A DNA stretch of 64,000 bases from GCA-016699895 sp964633435 (GTDB taxonomy: Bacteria > Patescibacteriota > Saccharimonadia > Saccharimonadales > Saccharimonadaceae): positions 211,054 to 275,053 of the forward strand of contig CAZWHA010000001.1 in the NCBI GenBank assembly GCA_964633435.1, given 5' to 3'. The first letter of the stretch is position 1, and every line of letters starts with the position of its first letter. The notes beneath the pieces were generated by a model. The model was not told the origin of the DNA. It did not search any database and was given only the letters and a program-made list of their open reading frames with translations. This document shows positions 10,001-18,383 of the stretch, piece after piece. The position numbers and the translations under genes were made by a program.

Positions 10001-10187
10001 AGGAGCGCTCCTTGCAGGACAAGCTGGTCATCCGCTTTATGCCTACTGGGAAATCGCCGACCAAGTCGAAACTGCCCGTAATTCTGGTATCTGGCGTGCT
10101 CCTAGCTACACTACTGACGGATTGCATCCGACTACAACCGGCATCAATGCTGCAGCAACAGGGGTTCAGACAGGCAGTATTGTCTAA
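7059..10187 (+). CDS. Beta-helix protein fused to a C-terminal SGNH/GDSL-type hydrolase
   Basis: The ATG at 7059 is preferred over the TTG at 7056; a GAGG ribosome site lies just upstream. The 1042-residue protein opens with an Arg-rich stretch, then a DUF1565-like segment (IYVATTGNDTSGTG, then TLGRAITAATAGKTIVLRAGVY) and long beta-helix rungs to about residue 480. A beta-sandwich-like middle follows. The last ~210 residues form an SGNH hydrolase: LILGDSIAYNS near residue 829 (block I Ser), EYGRNDLGDG near 892 (block III), and TDGLHPTTTG near 1020 (block V Asp/His pair). SGNH enzymes are typically esterases, for example removing acetyl groups from surface polysaccharides. Lacks a signal peptide. 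A glycan-binding deacetylase or depolymerase role is inferred. Confidence 0.7.
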   Translation: MTGFARRLQRVLRQSLPGSTSPTADAGSVAVGAAAYTVPGDAIYVATTGNDTSGTGASGAPYRTLGRAITAATAGKTIVLRAGVYHEGGSSHTSAIGVQVTKNNLTIQNYPGEAVWFDGSSTQTGWTQSGSTWYIPWTKVFDHSPTATSGANDGTDPGWKWINDNYPCAPFPEQVFVDGVALTQVGSLGEVTTGTFFVDGTTASNKIFTPTRLYIGTNPSGKTVNVTDLHVFLNLGVGYSGLTLRGVGVRRYGNALPQYSILRIDGNNNTTNSLIENVVIQDIATMALTSNQCHGNTIRHVTVSRAGYRAMGGYRSDNLTFDKVLIEYTNTENFNSSPDSGCIKVTQSQHVTLSNSILRDSKCKGMWFDMSVYDMNVYNNDFFRLKDTCAFFEISGTGICANNLFVDCPSEAVKVNNTDNMQVWNNTIVNCGALSERLTPDTSNLGNGDRRPLAVYQEARRPANTSYGLDGRYPLGHAMYSTYMTWQINDIDIHNNIVADTPANAYAIFCIDDQQMQSGGTNQLLASYGANMTANVFHWTTAPTTTFPYPYIFPPTTVGSSTPVVYSTHTAMRSATSLNANGIEINAKGSGTSNPSPIDSNYEVTTAQAALHTNATALSGTIATLIGQIAGTKHAGAWRGQTETPPIEETPLGLLYGRTMTLNQHTLADMPANTTAGTSRFTYKTQATVTKIRLTFMNWYNSSYKASPYCTDNNNAASVTVQALVFGPGSSTGTVVTVSGNVSWTVNGGAWVQTDWIPVAMTAGQSFDVQTYVSGTQWYPTLVYSGWWASGSNQATAGSAKITSGASASTGIYMPAVVTGDHSNAAPLILGDSIAYNSALGTLGYIEKGLDGSYGAINAAVAGDRAYWALDGTGRRAKSWLFNGDSTTTIVEYGRNDLGDGRTVAQLQANLLTIWNQQASSGRRVIQTTITPHTNSTDSWATVGNQTPVNATVESRRVQFNDWLRAGAPIVSGAAVAPGTSGALLAGQAGHPLYAYWEIADQVETARNSGIWRAPSYTTDGLHPTTTGINAAATGVQTGSIV

Positions 10188-10190
10188 GAC

Positions 10191-10219
10191 TTGCTTTTTT
10201 TAGCAATCTTTGCTATACT
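10191..10219 (+). promoter_or_regulatory. Promoter of RNase J gene
   Basis: TTGCTT at 10191-10196, a 17-base spacer and TATACT at 10214-10219. It starts right after the stop of the SGNH hydrolase gene and would give a leader of about 85 bases. Confidence 0.6.
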
Positions 10220-10311
10220 GTAGTTACCAAAGCGATAATCGCACTCTTTTACTAGGACTTATCCAAACTATTTGAGAATCAAAGGCGAAACGAAAGAAAA
10301 GGAGAATATGT

Positions 10312-12567
10312 ATGGGCCAACGTAGAATGGCTGAAACTCAGGCGGACGACCTGTCAAAACGTCCAAATACTCGGCGCAAAACCGGTAACACAGTGCTCGA
10401 TGCTACTAAAACCCGCAAGGGCGAGGTACTACGTGCACAGCGTCGCATTAGCGAGAATGTTAAACTACAGGCATCGCAGTACGCGATTGATGTACCAGTC
10501 AATAAATCAATCTACAATGGTTTTGATGGTGAACAGTATAGCACGACCTTTTTCAAGCAAGGCCAGAAAAACGGTAACCAACCGGCTCTCCGAGTTATCC
10601 CAGTTGGTGGTACCGAAATTGGTCGCAATACGACTGCGCTCGAATATGACGACGAGATTGTAGTGGTCGATATGGGCTTTTTATTCCCGGGCGATGATTA
10701 TCCGGGCATCAACTATATTGTGCCAGATATTACGTACCTAGAAGAGCGCAAAGATAACATCAAGGCGGTGCTGTTTACGCATGGACACCTCGATCATATC
10801 GGCGCCTTTCACCACCTGATACCCAAGATCCCGGCCCCAGTGTATGCGACAAAATTTACCATCAACATGCTGAAAAAGAACATGGAGGAATCGAGCGGCG
10901 GTTTTGAGCCGGAATATCACGAAATGAGCCCCGAGAATCACGATATTACCAAAATTGGTAAGCATTTCTCGATTGAGTTTGTCCGGGTTAATCACTCAAT
11001 TCCCGACAGTGCCGCCATTGTGGTGCGCACGCCAGTCGGTGTCGTGGTCTTTTCGGGAGACTGGCGTTTCCAAGAGGACCCGCTGGATGGCCGCAAATTC
11101 GACATGGAGCGTTTCACCGAAATTGCAACCAAGGAAAACATCCTGCTACTCGTCAACGAATCGACCAGCTGTGAAGTCCCGGGTCATAACGAGAGTACCG
11201 AGGCCGAAATCCGTATGAGTTTTGGTCAAATTATGGACAAGTTCCATAACTCTCGAATTATTGTCTCGTCTTTTTCATCGCAGATTCACCGCATTCAAAC
11301 AGTGATGAACGAAGCTGCCGCACGCGGTCGCAAAGTCGCAGTAGCGGGCTTTTCAATGATTAATAACGTCGAAATTGCGATTCGCACTGGCGATCTAAAG
11401 ATCCCGCCAAATACAGTCATTAAACTTGAGGATGCTGTAAAGCTACCAGATGACAAAGTTTGTATTGTCTGTACTGGTAACCAAGGTGAGTTGAACGCCG
11501 TTTTGAACCGCATGGCCAGCGGCGCCCATCGCTTTATCAAGATCAAAAATAGCGATATTATTGTTCTCAGTTCGTCCCGCATCCCGGGTAACGAAGCCCA
11601 CATTGCCACGATGGAGGATAATCTGATCCGCGAAGGCTGCGATGTAATTTCGCGTAACAACGCCGCTAACTATGATGTTGGTGCGGTTCACTTGGGTGGT
11701 CACGGCTATCACGATGACTTTATCACGTATATTACGGCGCTGAATCCAAAATTCTATTTCCCTAATCACGGCGATTTTACGTTCCTCGTCCATAATGCTG
11801 AAATTGCTGAGCAGGAGTGTGGTATTCCACGTGACAATATCTTTGTTTGTGATGCCGGTGACGTGGTTGAGTTTTACCATGACGGCACCGCCAAGCGCGT
11901 CAACCGCGTGCATGTTGGCAGTGTAATGTATGACGATGCTGGCGCGATTGTATCAGAAGTCGTGCTGAAAGATCGCATTCACATGTCGACCGAAGGTATC
12001 TTTGTTGTGGTACTGACGATTCAGCGAGGAACCGGTCGATTACTATCGAGCCCCGATATCATCTCGCGTGGTTTTATCTATCTACGTGACAGTGAACACC
12101 TGATTGATTCAATTCGCCAGTATGTCCGGCAAAAGGCATCACGGGCTTATGCTTCAAGGCGTGTTGACATGGAAGCGTTCAAGCACGATCTGCGCGACGA
12201 AATCACCCAAATTCTATATGACCAGACGCGGCGTACCCCGATTGTTATCCCAGTAGTAAACGAAATTGGCGGTGGCAATAATTCGGGTGGCAAAGGCCCT
12301 CGTGACAATAACGAGCGACGTGATTCGGACTTTGAAAAGCAAGAAATGGCGCGTATTCGCGGTGGCGGTTCAGCGCATTTTGCGGCTCGAAAAGGCAATA
12401 ACGCCTCGCAACAACAAGCGTCCAGCCAATCATTTGGCGGTCGCCGCCCAGCCGCGAAGGCCAATCCAGACAATCGATCGAATTCGCAGGCCACTAAAGA
12501 TCCCGAAGCTATCTCGTTCAAAAAGACGCCCACCGGACCAAATCCGATGCGCATGTGGCGCGAATAA
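10312..12567 (+). CDS. rnj: Ribonuclease J
   Basis: 751 residues with an AAGGAGA ribosome site; the earlier ATG at 10308 is out of frame and stops at once. RNase J is a metallo-beta-lactamase/beta-CASP enzyme with endonuclease and 5'-3' exonuclease action in mRNA decay and rRNA maturation. Visible signatures are the zinc motif THGHLDHIG near residue 155, SGDWRF, the beta-CASP segment (SSFSSQIHRIQTV), SSSRIPGNE and GGHGYHDD. It is much longer than the usual ~555 residues: about 90 extra basic residues at the N-terminus and a ~110-residue low-complexity Gly/Asn/Gln/Arg tail, perhaps for RNA or partner binding. RNase Y is also encoded in this window. Confidence 0.92.
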   Translation: MGQRRMAETQADDLSKRPNTRRKTGNTVLDATKTRKGEVLRAQRRISENVKLQASQYAIDVPVNKSIYNGFDGEQYSTTFFKQGQKNGNQPALRVIPVGGTEIGRNTTALEYDDEIVVVDMGFLFPGDDYPGINYIVPDITYLEERKDNIKAVLFTHGHLDHIGAFHHLIPKIPAPVYATKFTINMLKKNMEESSGGFEPEYHEMSPENHDITKIGKHFSIEFVRVNHSIPDSAAIVVRTPVGVVVFSGDWRFQEDPLDGRKFDMERFTEIATKENILLLVNESTSCEVPGHNESTEAEIRMSFGQIMDKFHNSRIIVSSFSSQIHRIQTVMNEAAARGRKVAVAGFSMINNVEIAIRTGDLKIPPNTVIKLEDAVKLPDDKVCIVCTGNQGELNAVLNRMASGAHRFIKIKNSDIIVLSSSRIPGNEAHIATMEDNLIREGCDVISRNNAANYDVGAVHLGGHGYHDDFITYITALNPKFYFPNHGDFTFLVHNAEIAEQECGIPRDNIFVCDAGDVVEFYHDGTAKRVNRVHVGSVMYDDAGAIVSEVVLKDRIHMSTEGIFVVVLTIQRGTGRLLSSPDIISRGFIYLRDSEHLIDSIRQYVRQKASRAYASRRVDMEAFKHDLRDEITQILYDQTRRTPIVIPVVNEIGGGNNSGGKGPRDNNERRDSDFEKQEMARIRGGGSAHFAARKGNNASQQQASSQSFGGRRPAAKANPDNRSNSQATKDPEAISFKKTPTGPNPMRMWRE

Positions 12568-12568
12568 A

Positions 12569-14407
12569 TTAACTGCTGCGGGTCCTGCCGCCCCGGTGTG
12601 CGCGTAGAGCGTTAAAGATCACGACGACGTCAATGAGTTCTTGGAGGCCCGCTCCGACGAGTGCTGGTATGTTGCCTAGTGCGGCAATTACCATCAGAAC
12701 CAAGCATAAAAGAATGCCAACCCAGACTGATTGCAGAGCAATATGAATGCTATGCCCAGAAATGTCACGAAGCATTGATACGCGGTCGATCCGGTCTAGC
12801 ATAATGACGGCATCAGCAGATTCGCTGGCAGCAGTGCTACCGCGTGCACCCATCGCGATACCAATGTCGGCTGCGGCCAGAACTGGCGCGTCGTTAACGC
12901 CATCACCGACCATCACGACAGTGTTCTTGCCGGATGAGAGCTTCTTTATAACCTTTACTTTGTCGGCAGGTAACAGATCAGCGTAGACCTGGTCGACGCC
13001 AGCCTCGGCAGCAATGTTTCGAGCGGTAGCGAGCTTGTCACCCGTTAACATGGCTATGGTAGCAACGCCTAATTTACGCAGTTTTTGAATAGTTGACTTG
13101 GTATCAGGTCTCACAATATCGGCAAAGTAAATCGTTCCGATATAGTTACCATCTCTAGCAACGTGAATAGCAGTTTGTGATGCCTCGGTTGATAGGCGAT
13201 GTAGGCCCGTTACCTTGTTCTTTCGTAGGAAAGCTGCCTTGCCAACGAGCATTTTATGGTTCGCTACTGTGGCAAAAATGCCGTCACCAGTGATTTCGCG
13301 AACTTTGCTAGCCGGAGCTAATGCGATCCGGTGCTTCTTGGTATAGGCGAGGAGGGAGGTGGCCAGGATATGTGAACTACCAGCTTCGGCGCTGGCGGCG
13401 AGGCTGGCTAACTCTTTCTCTGTTACTGAATCGGTCGACAGAATCTGACTGACAGCTACTTCGCCGTGAGTCAGCGTGCCGGTCTTGTCGAGGGCGAAAA
13501 CGTTCGCGGCGGCGATCTTTTCGATTACCGCGCCGCTTTTGACGATGATACCATGTTTGCTGGCACGGCTCATACCGGATATAATCGCGATCGGTGCTGC
13601 TAGAATAAGTGGACAGGGACTTGCGACGACGAGGACCTCGGCAAATCGCACCGGATCGCCAGACAGATACCAAGCTGTCCCAGCAATGCCATAGGCGATG
13701 AGCGTAAAAGGTACTGCATAGCGGTCGGCGAGACGCACGAATGGTGCCGGATCAGATTCGGCCTCGCGGACGAGTTTGATAATTTGTTCGTACTGCGAAT
13801 CTTTGGCGGTGGCAGTCGCCTTGATGCGAATAGCGGAACTGCCATTCAGAGATCCCGATAGGACGCTATCGCCGGCTTGTCGGTTGACAGGTAATGATTC
13901 GCCAGTCAGGCTGCTTTCGTCGAACGTAGCCTTGTCTGACAACAGATCACCATCGACTGGCACTACCTCGTGGGGCTTGACAATTAAAGTCTGACCAGGC
14001 TGAACATCAGTAACTGGCACGTCAATGATGTCTTGACCACGCACAATATGTGCAATCTGCGGAGCTCGGTCTAATAGGGCAGATAATTCTCGCTTAGCGC
14101 GACGATCGGCAAAATCCTCTAACGTTTCGCCACCCGTTAGCATCAGGACAATCACTAGGGCTGCCCAAAACTGTCCGACTGCGATTGTAGCTCCAATAGC
14201 AGTAATTGCCAGGATATCGACACCGTAGCTACCGGAACGTAGCGTCTGAAACATGTCAATCGACAGAATGATGGCGATCAGAATGGCGTAGCCGCTAACT
14301 AGCCACTGCGCCAGCTCAGCTTGCCCTGCGCCAAACGCTAGTATCAGCGCACTTATACCAACGATGATGGTCAGTGAAAATTTCCAGTAGTGAATGATAG
14401 ATTTCAT
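12569..14407 (-). CDS. P1B-type heavy-metal-translocating ATPase
   Basis: About 612 residues. The start at 14407 is chosen because a TACAAT box ends 7 bases upstream, a spacing repeated at many genes here; an ATG three codons earlier is possible. P-type ATPase marks: TGES (TGESLPV), the phosphorylation motif DKTGTLTHG near residue 305, MVGDGVNDAPVLAAADIGIAMG, and the intramembrane SPCPLILAAP near residue 262. SPC rather than CPC is typical of the P1B-4 group (Co/Zn/Fe-type in known members), but the metal cannot be read from sequence. The usual HP dipeptide of the nucleotide-binding domain appears as HI (SSHILATSLL). There is no N-terminal metal-binding domain. Divergent from the methyltransferase gene with back-to-back promoter boxes. 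Confidence 0.85.
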   Translation of the reverse strand: MKSIIHYWKFSLTIIVGISALILAFGAGQAELAQWLVSGYAILIAIILSIDMFQTLRSGSYGVDILAITAIGATIAVGQFWAALVIVLMLTGGETLEDFADRRAKRELSALLDRAPQIAHIVRGQDIIDVPVTDVQPGQTLIVKPHEVVPVDGDLLSDKATFDESSLTGESLPVNRQAGDSVLSGSLNGSSAIRIKATATAKDSQYEQIIKLVREAESDPAPFVRLADRYAVPFTLIAYGIAGTAWYLSGDPVRFAEVLVVASPCPLILAAPIAIISGMSRASKHGIIVKSGAVIEKIAAANVFALDKTGTLTHGEVAVSQILSTDSVTEKELASLAASAEAGSSHILATSLLAYTKKHRIALAPASKVREITGDGIFATVANHKMLVGKAAFLRKNKVTGLHRLSTEASQTAIHVARDGNYIGTIYFADIVRPDTKSTIQKLRKLGVATIAMLTGDKLATARNIAAEAGVDQVYADLLPADKVKVIKKLSSGKNTVVMVGDGVNDAPVLAAADIGIAMGARGSTAASESADAVIMLDRIDRVSMLRDISGHSIHIALQSVWVGILLCLVLMVIAALGNIPALVGAGLQELIDVVVIFNALRAHRGGRTRSS

Positions 14408-14414
14408 ACTAACC

Positions 14415-14431
14415 ATTGTACTATGTATAAT
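14415..14431. promoter_or_regulatory. Back-to-back -10 boxes of two divergent leaderless genes
   Basis: On the minus strand TACAAT (14415-14420) ends seven bases before the ATPase ATG at 14407. On the plus strand TATAAT (14426-14431) ends seven bases before the methyltransferase ATG at 14439. The two start regions are only 31 bases apart, so the promoters must overlap and the two genes may compete for polymerase. Confidence 0.6.
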
Positions 14432-14438
14432 GAGTAAT

Positions 14439-15065
14439 ATGATTGATGCTCTATTAAAGAAGTTTTCATTGATCTCTGATCAGGTTGATGTACCAGAGCT
14501 CCGCGTTATTCTACGCGAGTTAGATGATGTGCTACGTCTGGGTGTCGAGGGCGATGTTGCCGAACTGGGCTGTTACAAGGGTACGACGAGTCTGTTCTTG
14601 GCCCGGCTGTTGCGAGAACGCGGCGAACGTCGAACCTTATATTTGTATGACAGTTTTGAGGGTTTACCGCCGAAAGCCAACGAGGACAATTCTACCGTTG
14701 GTGATCAGTTTGTAGCGGGTGAGCTGCGTGCCGCAAAATCAGAATTAGTCAGGACTTTTGCGAAAAATAATCTGCCGGCTCCGGTAATAAAAAAGGCTTG
14801 GTTTAGCGATCTAGTCCCAGGTGATATGCCTGGCAGAATCAGCTTCGCATTTTTTGACGGTGATTTTTATGACAGCATTAGAGACAGTTTTCAGGCTTGT
14901 GAGGGCCGTTTCTCGCCGGGCGCGACAATTGTGGTTGATGACTATGACAGCGAAGCATTGCCGGGCACCGCGCGAGCCACCGATGAATGGCTGAAACGAA
15001 ATCAAGCCATCGTCAAGAGCTTCCATACTGAAAAATCACTCGGCATTGTGCGGCTAATAAACTGA
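14439..15065 (+). CDS. TylF/MycF-like SAM-dependent O-methyltransferase
   Basis: The start ATG at 14439 lies seven bases after TATAAT, so the transcript is probably leaderless; longer in-frame starts upstream would lie before the promoter. The ~208-residue protein shows the class I methyltransferase motif EGDVAELGCYKGTTSLFLA (glycine-rich SAM loop), LYDSFEGLP, FFDGDFYDS and VVDDYDSEALPGT, as in the TylF/macrocin O-methyltransferase family whose acidic residues bind a metal. In bacteria these proteins often modify sugars or polysaccharides. The substrate here is unknown. It stands alone between an ATPase and CorA. Confidence 0.75.
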   Translation: MIDALLKKFSLISDQVDVPELRVILRELDDVLRLGVEGDVAELGCYKGTTSLFLARLLRERGERRTLYLYDSFEGLPPKANEDNSTVGDQFVAGELRAAKSELVRTFAKNNLPAPVIKKAWFSDLVPGDMPGRISFAFFDGDFYDSIRDSFQACEGRFSPGATIVVDDYDSEALPGTARATDEWLKRNQAIVKSFHTEKSLGIVRLIN

Positions 15066-15173
15066 CGTTCTCTTTGACAATTTTCGCTGATAGGGGGTAT
15101 CAAGAAGACGACTAAATCACCTTGTATTCATAGGTAATTGCTAAGGATAAGCACAAGCGCTATAATATGAATC

Positions 15174-16115
15174 ATGATAGAAGTCTTTTCCAAAGCCTCG
15201 AATGGCGAGTTGGCGCGCAAAACTATCACGCCAACTGAATTACGTGCCGTTGCTAATAGTTGGATATCGCTCGAGGATCCGAGTTTAGAGGAGCTCGATG
15301 CTGCTACTGATCGATTCGGACTCAAACCTGGTAATCTGAGCGATGCGCTCGATATCCACGAATCGCCCCGCCTCGACCACGACGGTACACATGACTACCT
15401 GTACGTCCGCTGGCCCAAGATGAATAAAAACGGTTCAACTTCGACGTGTCCTTTGCTGCTCATCTATAGCGAAGCCGATCTCCTTACTGTGTCGCCGGTC
15501 AAATTCGACAATCTCGATTTCTTGGGTGCGAATGTTACCCTGTCGATGCGTTCGTCAAAGGCTACGCTGCTGCAAATTCTCAACCAGATTTTTACTGAAT
15601 ACGAACTATATATTAAAGGTCAGAGCGAATCGGTCAAGAAACTGATCGATAAAATGCGTCATAATAAGCTCGAAACGGAAGATTTTATTCGTTTCGTCAT
15701 GGTCGAGGAACAGATCAATAGTTTTACGAGTGCTTTGGGGCCAATTGTACCGCTCATGCGGCGGCTCGCTACCTCGAAACACTTGACACTGACGAACAAT
15801 GACCGTGATCTGATCGAGGACATTGTGCTGTCGGTCGAGCAGTCAATTCACACTTGCAATACTAACGTGGCACGGATTGTCAGTGTCCGCGAAGCCTATG
15901 CCGCACTGTCGAATAATTCGCTGAACAGAACTATGAAAGCCCTCACGGCGGCAACGTTCTTTATCGCGCTGCCGAATGTCGTATTTGGTATGTACGGCAT
16001 GAATATTCATCTGCCGATCCAGGATCAGTCATGGGCTTTCTTTGCGATTATCACGGGCACAATTGCGGCTATCGTAGCAATCATTGTGTTCGCCAAACGA
16101 CGACACTGGTTCTAG
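15174..16115 (+). CDS. corA: CorA-family magnesium/divalent cation channel
   Basis: 313 residues. A TTGCTA-17-TATAAT promoter ends seven bases before the ATG, so the mRNA is probably leaderless. CorA forms a pentameric inner-membrane Mg2+ channel with a cytoplasmic funnel. The long helical domain is followed by the first membrane helix (AATFFIALPNVVFGM), the signature YGMNIHLP near residue 278 and the second helix (FAIITGTIAAIVAIIVFA), then the basic tail KRRHWF. Length is normal for the family. It is convergent with the DsbA-like gene, the two stop codons overlapping by four bases. Confidence 0.9.
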   Translation: MIEVFSKASNGELARKTITPTELRAVANSWISLEDPSLEELDAATDRFGLKPGNLSDALDIHESPRLDHDGTHDYLYVRWPKMNKNGSTSTCPLLLIYSEADLLTVSPVKFDNLDFLGANVTLSMRSSKATLLQILNQIFTEYELYIKGQSESVKKLIDKMRHNKLETEDFIRFVMVEEQINSFTSALGPIVPLMRRLATSKHLTLTNNDRDLIEDIVLSVEQSIHTCNTNVARIVSVREAYAALSNNSLNRTMKALTAATFFIALPNVVFGMYGMNIHLPIQDQSWAFFAIITGTIAAIVAIIVFAKRRHWF

Positions 16116-16870
16116 TTTTTGGTTGATTCCAGTGCTGCTTCGATCAGGCTACGCATGTTGGAGGCGTTGGCACCTTCAGCTTTTTCGCCGTTAATAAACC
16201 AGGTTGGCGTGGCTTCGACACCGGCATTGCGGCCAAGCCTCTTGTCGCGCTGAATTTTGGCCTGAATACCGTTTTCTAGGTAGTTAGTCAGCGTTTCCTT
16301 GAACTTGTTGGTGTCGAGCCCGATCTGCCCAGCATAATTAACCAATGTGTCGTGACAGACGGTTTTGTCATTGCCTTCGACGCAAGTTTCGTCGCTAAAG
16401 ATCAAATCATGCATTTTCCAATAGGTTTCCTCGCCGCCCAACAGGAAAGCTGCCTCGGCCGCGCTCTCGGATAGTGTCGACGTGTTTTGACCGATGTTAA
16501 AATTGCGGTAGATGAATAGAACCTTGTCCTTGTATTCGTCATGAATCTGGTTGGCCGAGGTTGCAAAGCCATTGCAGGCGCTACAGGCAAAATCTTCGTA
16601 TTCGATGACAATAACTTTGGAGTCTTTTTTGCCTAAGAAATGATCGGGAATGATCGTGCTCTTGTCGACACTAAAATCGCTGGCGACCTTGCCGTCATTA
16701 GCAGCTTTATTCTTGGCTGTGACGATGTTATCAACTGTCAGGAGCCTGCCGCCGTCGAGGTGCTCGACATAGGCCGTGCCGGTGTCATCATTGGCGTTCT
16801 TCCACAATATCAAACCGCCCAGGGCGCCGAGCACGAGCACTGCAAATACAATCCATAACCGTCTATTCAT
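16112..16870 (-). CDS. Membrane-anchored DsbA-like thiol oxidoreductase
   Basis: 252 residues with an AGAGGAGGT ribosome site. An N-terminal helix (WIVFAVLVLGALGGLILW) anchors or exports it. The thioredoxin-fold domain has the active-site CSAC (YEDFACSACNGF) near residue 99 and the cis-proline loop VEATPTWFINGEK. It matches DsbA/thioredoxin-like proteins (Thioredoxin_4 type) found in Gram-positive bacteria and CPR, which oxidise cysteines of exported proteins. Two further cysteines (ETCVEG and TVCHDT) could form a structural pair. Cys-rich surface proteins in this window (for example at 32561) are possible clients. Confidence 0.85.
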   Translation of the reverse strand: MNRRLWIVFAVLVLGALGGLILWKNANDDTGTAYVEHLDGGRLLTVDNIVTAKNKAANDGKVASDFSVDKSTIIPDHFLGKKDSKVIVIEYEDFACSACNGFATSANQIHDEYKDKVLFIYRNFNIGQNTSTLSESAAEAAFLLGGEETYWKMHDLIFSDETCVEGNDKTVCHDTLVNYAGQIGLDTNKFKETLTNYLENGIQAKIQRDKRLGRNAGVEATPTWFINGEKAEGANASNMRSLIEAALESTKN

Positions 16871-16929
16871 ATACCTCCTCTTCGTGGTGACCAGTATAAC
16901 ATAATCCTTGCTTATGCTATAATACCGAT

Positions 16930-17802
16930 ATGGACGTTCTGCTACTATTGTTAACTGGAATACTCCTCATTGGTTTACTGGCCTTTCGTTTTCGATCAGA
17001 GCAGTCGCGTTTTGAAATCAATCGACTGGCCGAACATAATAAAAAATACCGTGAACTGACGCGTTTTCTCGATATCTATCCTGGATTATTGCTGTTCGTG
17101 CGATTTCTGGCGCTCGTGATGGCGATTTTATTAACTGGGTTGTCAGTGACCAAGTGGGGTATCTGGGCCGGCGGCGCGGCGGCTTGTGGCGCGATCCTCG
17201 TCGCGTGGCTGATCGGGCGCTTGTTGCACGGTACGATGGCAACGATAATTGAGCGAAATCTGGCCCTGCTATATCACTATTTTGCCTGGACTGGCCCACT
17301 TGGCAGGCTCGTCATCGTAGGCGATGAGCCACAGATTGGCTCTGAAACTGAGCTACTGCATCTCATTGATAACGGTGATTTTCTCGATGATCACAGCAAA
17401 AACTTGGTGAAAAACACACTCAACTTTAGAACCCAAACGGTTAAATCGGTCATGACGCCGCGTGCCGATATCGGTTTTATTCACAGTCGGGACAGCCTGA
17501 CGCCGAAACTCCTCGACGAGTTGTTTTCCTCTGGCCATAAAGTTTTCCCAGTTATTAACGGTAGTATTGATCACGCTGTTGGACTACTGTATTTGGACGA
17601 TGTGTTGCCGCTCGATCAACAGGAAAAATCACTAGCCGATGTCATGCGCAAAGTCCCGCCCGTTATCGATCAGACGATGTCCCTCGAGGCCGCGCTACAG
17701 CACATGGCGGAATATCACAGCTCAGTCCTGCTCGTTGCCAAGGACGACAAAGTGGTTGGCATGGTGACGCTGAGCTCGTTAATCAGAACGATTTTTAGCT
17801 AG
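16930..17802 (+). CDS. CBS-domain membrane protein (CNNM/CorB/HlyC-like)
   Basis: 290 residues; TATAAT ends six bases before the ATG, so leaderless. An N-terminal membrane helix, then two more hydrophobic stretches at about residues 55-75 and 80-100, are followed by a CBS pair (VKSVMTPRADIGFI, then VGLLYLDDVLP and SVLLVAKDDKVVGMVTL) over residues ~165-285. This is the architecture of DUF21/CBS proteins involved in Mg2+ or other ion homeostasis, although the membrane part is shorter than usual. A link to the nearby CorA is possible but not shown. Confidence 0.65.
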   Translation: MDVLLLLLTGILLIGLLAFRFRSEQSRFEINRLAEHNKKYRELTRFLDIYPGLLLFVRFLALVMAILLTGLSVTKWGIWAGGAAACGAILVAWLIGRLLHGTMATIIERNLALLYHYFAWTGPLGRLVIVGDEPQIGSETELLHLIDNGDFLDDHSKNLVKNTLNFRTQTVKSVMTPRADIGFIHSRDSLTPKLLDELFSSGHKVFPVINGSIDHAVGLLYLDDVLPLDQQEKSLADVMRKVPPVIDQTMSLEAALQHMAEYHSSVLLVAKDDKVVGMVTLSSLIRTIFS

Positions 17803-17829
17803 CTCCAGGCATAATTACAGGGGTTTTAC

Positions 17830-17858
17830 TTGACAAAGTGACACTTTTTTGCTATAAT
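17830..17858 (+). promoter_or_regulatory. Consensus promoter before the 17886 gene
   Basis: TTGACA at 17830-17835, exactly 17 bases, then TATAAT at 17853-17858: a perfect consensus promoter. The next gene has a short leader with a GAGAGAGG ribosome site. Confidence 0.85.
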
Positions 17859-17885
17859 GAGAGGGTAACTGTGAGAGAGGTAATT

Positions 17886-18335
17886 ATGACAGGCGAGCGT
17901 CTCGATAGTAACCATCCCGAACTACAGAACCATAACGACAAAAATCGCAAAACAATGATGGCAATGCTAGCAGTATATATGCAAACAGATCCGACTTTTG
18001 ACGACGCTCATCCTGAAAAATCAGAGCTAATAGCTCTACCGGATAATGACCCCGGTCTGCTCGGTGTTGTCGAGCTGGTATTGCCGCTACCTGACAAAAT
18101 TGCAGTGAACTCCGTCAATGCGTTAGCTAAAGAAATCGGCCAGGCTACTCAGCTGGTCGAAGACCTCTCGGATGGCGACATGGGCCAGGCTGTAGCCGAC
18201 GGACTAAACCTGGTTGTGCCGGCTATTAAACCAAGTATTACGACTGGTGAGGTGGTGTTCGACCGCGCGAGCCAACTAGCGGCTGATATATCGAGCAAAA
18301 TCAAACGCGATCACGAACGCAAATTAGCAGCGTAA
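17886..18335 (+). CDS. Conserved-looking hypothetical protein, about 149 residues
   Basis: The start at 17886 is set by the GAGAGAGG ribosome site and by the promoter at 17830-17858; upstream in-frame codons precede the transcription start. The protein is soluble and acidic at the N-terminus, with no membrane segment or recognised domain. It has helical stretches (KIAVNSVNALAKEIGQATQ) and a basic C-terminus (SKIKRDHERKLAA). The strong promoter suggests high expression. Function unknown. Confidence 0.6.
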   Translation: MTGERLDSNHPELQNHNDKNRKTMMAMLAVYMQTDPTFDDAHPEKSELIALPDNDPGLLGVVELVLPLPDKIAVNSVNALAKEIGQATQLVEDLSDGDMGQAVADGLNLVVPAIKPSITTGEVVFDRASQLAADISSKIKRDHERKLAA

Positions 18336-18383
18336 CGCTGGGACGTATGGTACAATAGTCTCTGATTTAGGAAAGGTTAGAAT

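Noticed and set aside
2..10187. Prophage
   Set aside because: Tail-fibre-like proteins only; no capsid, terminase, portal, integrase or lysis gene is visible in the window, so a phage origin cannot be claimed.
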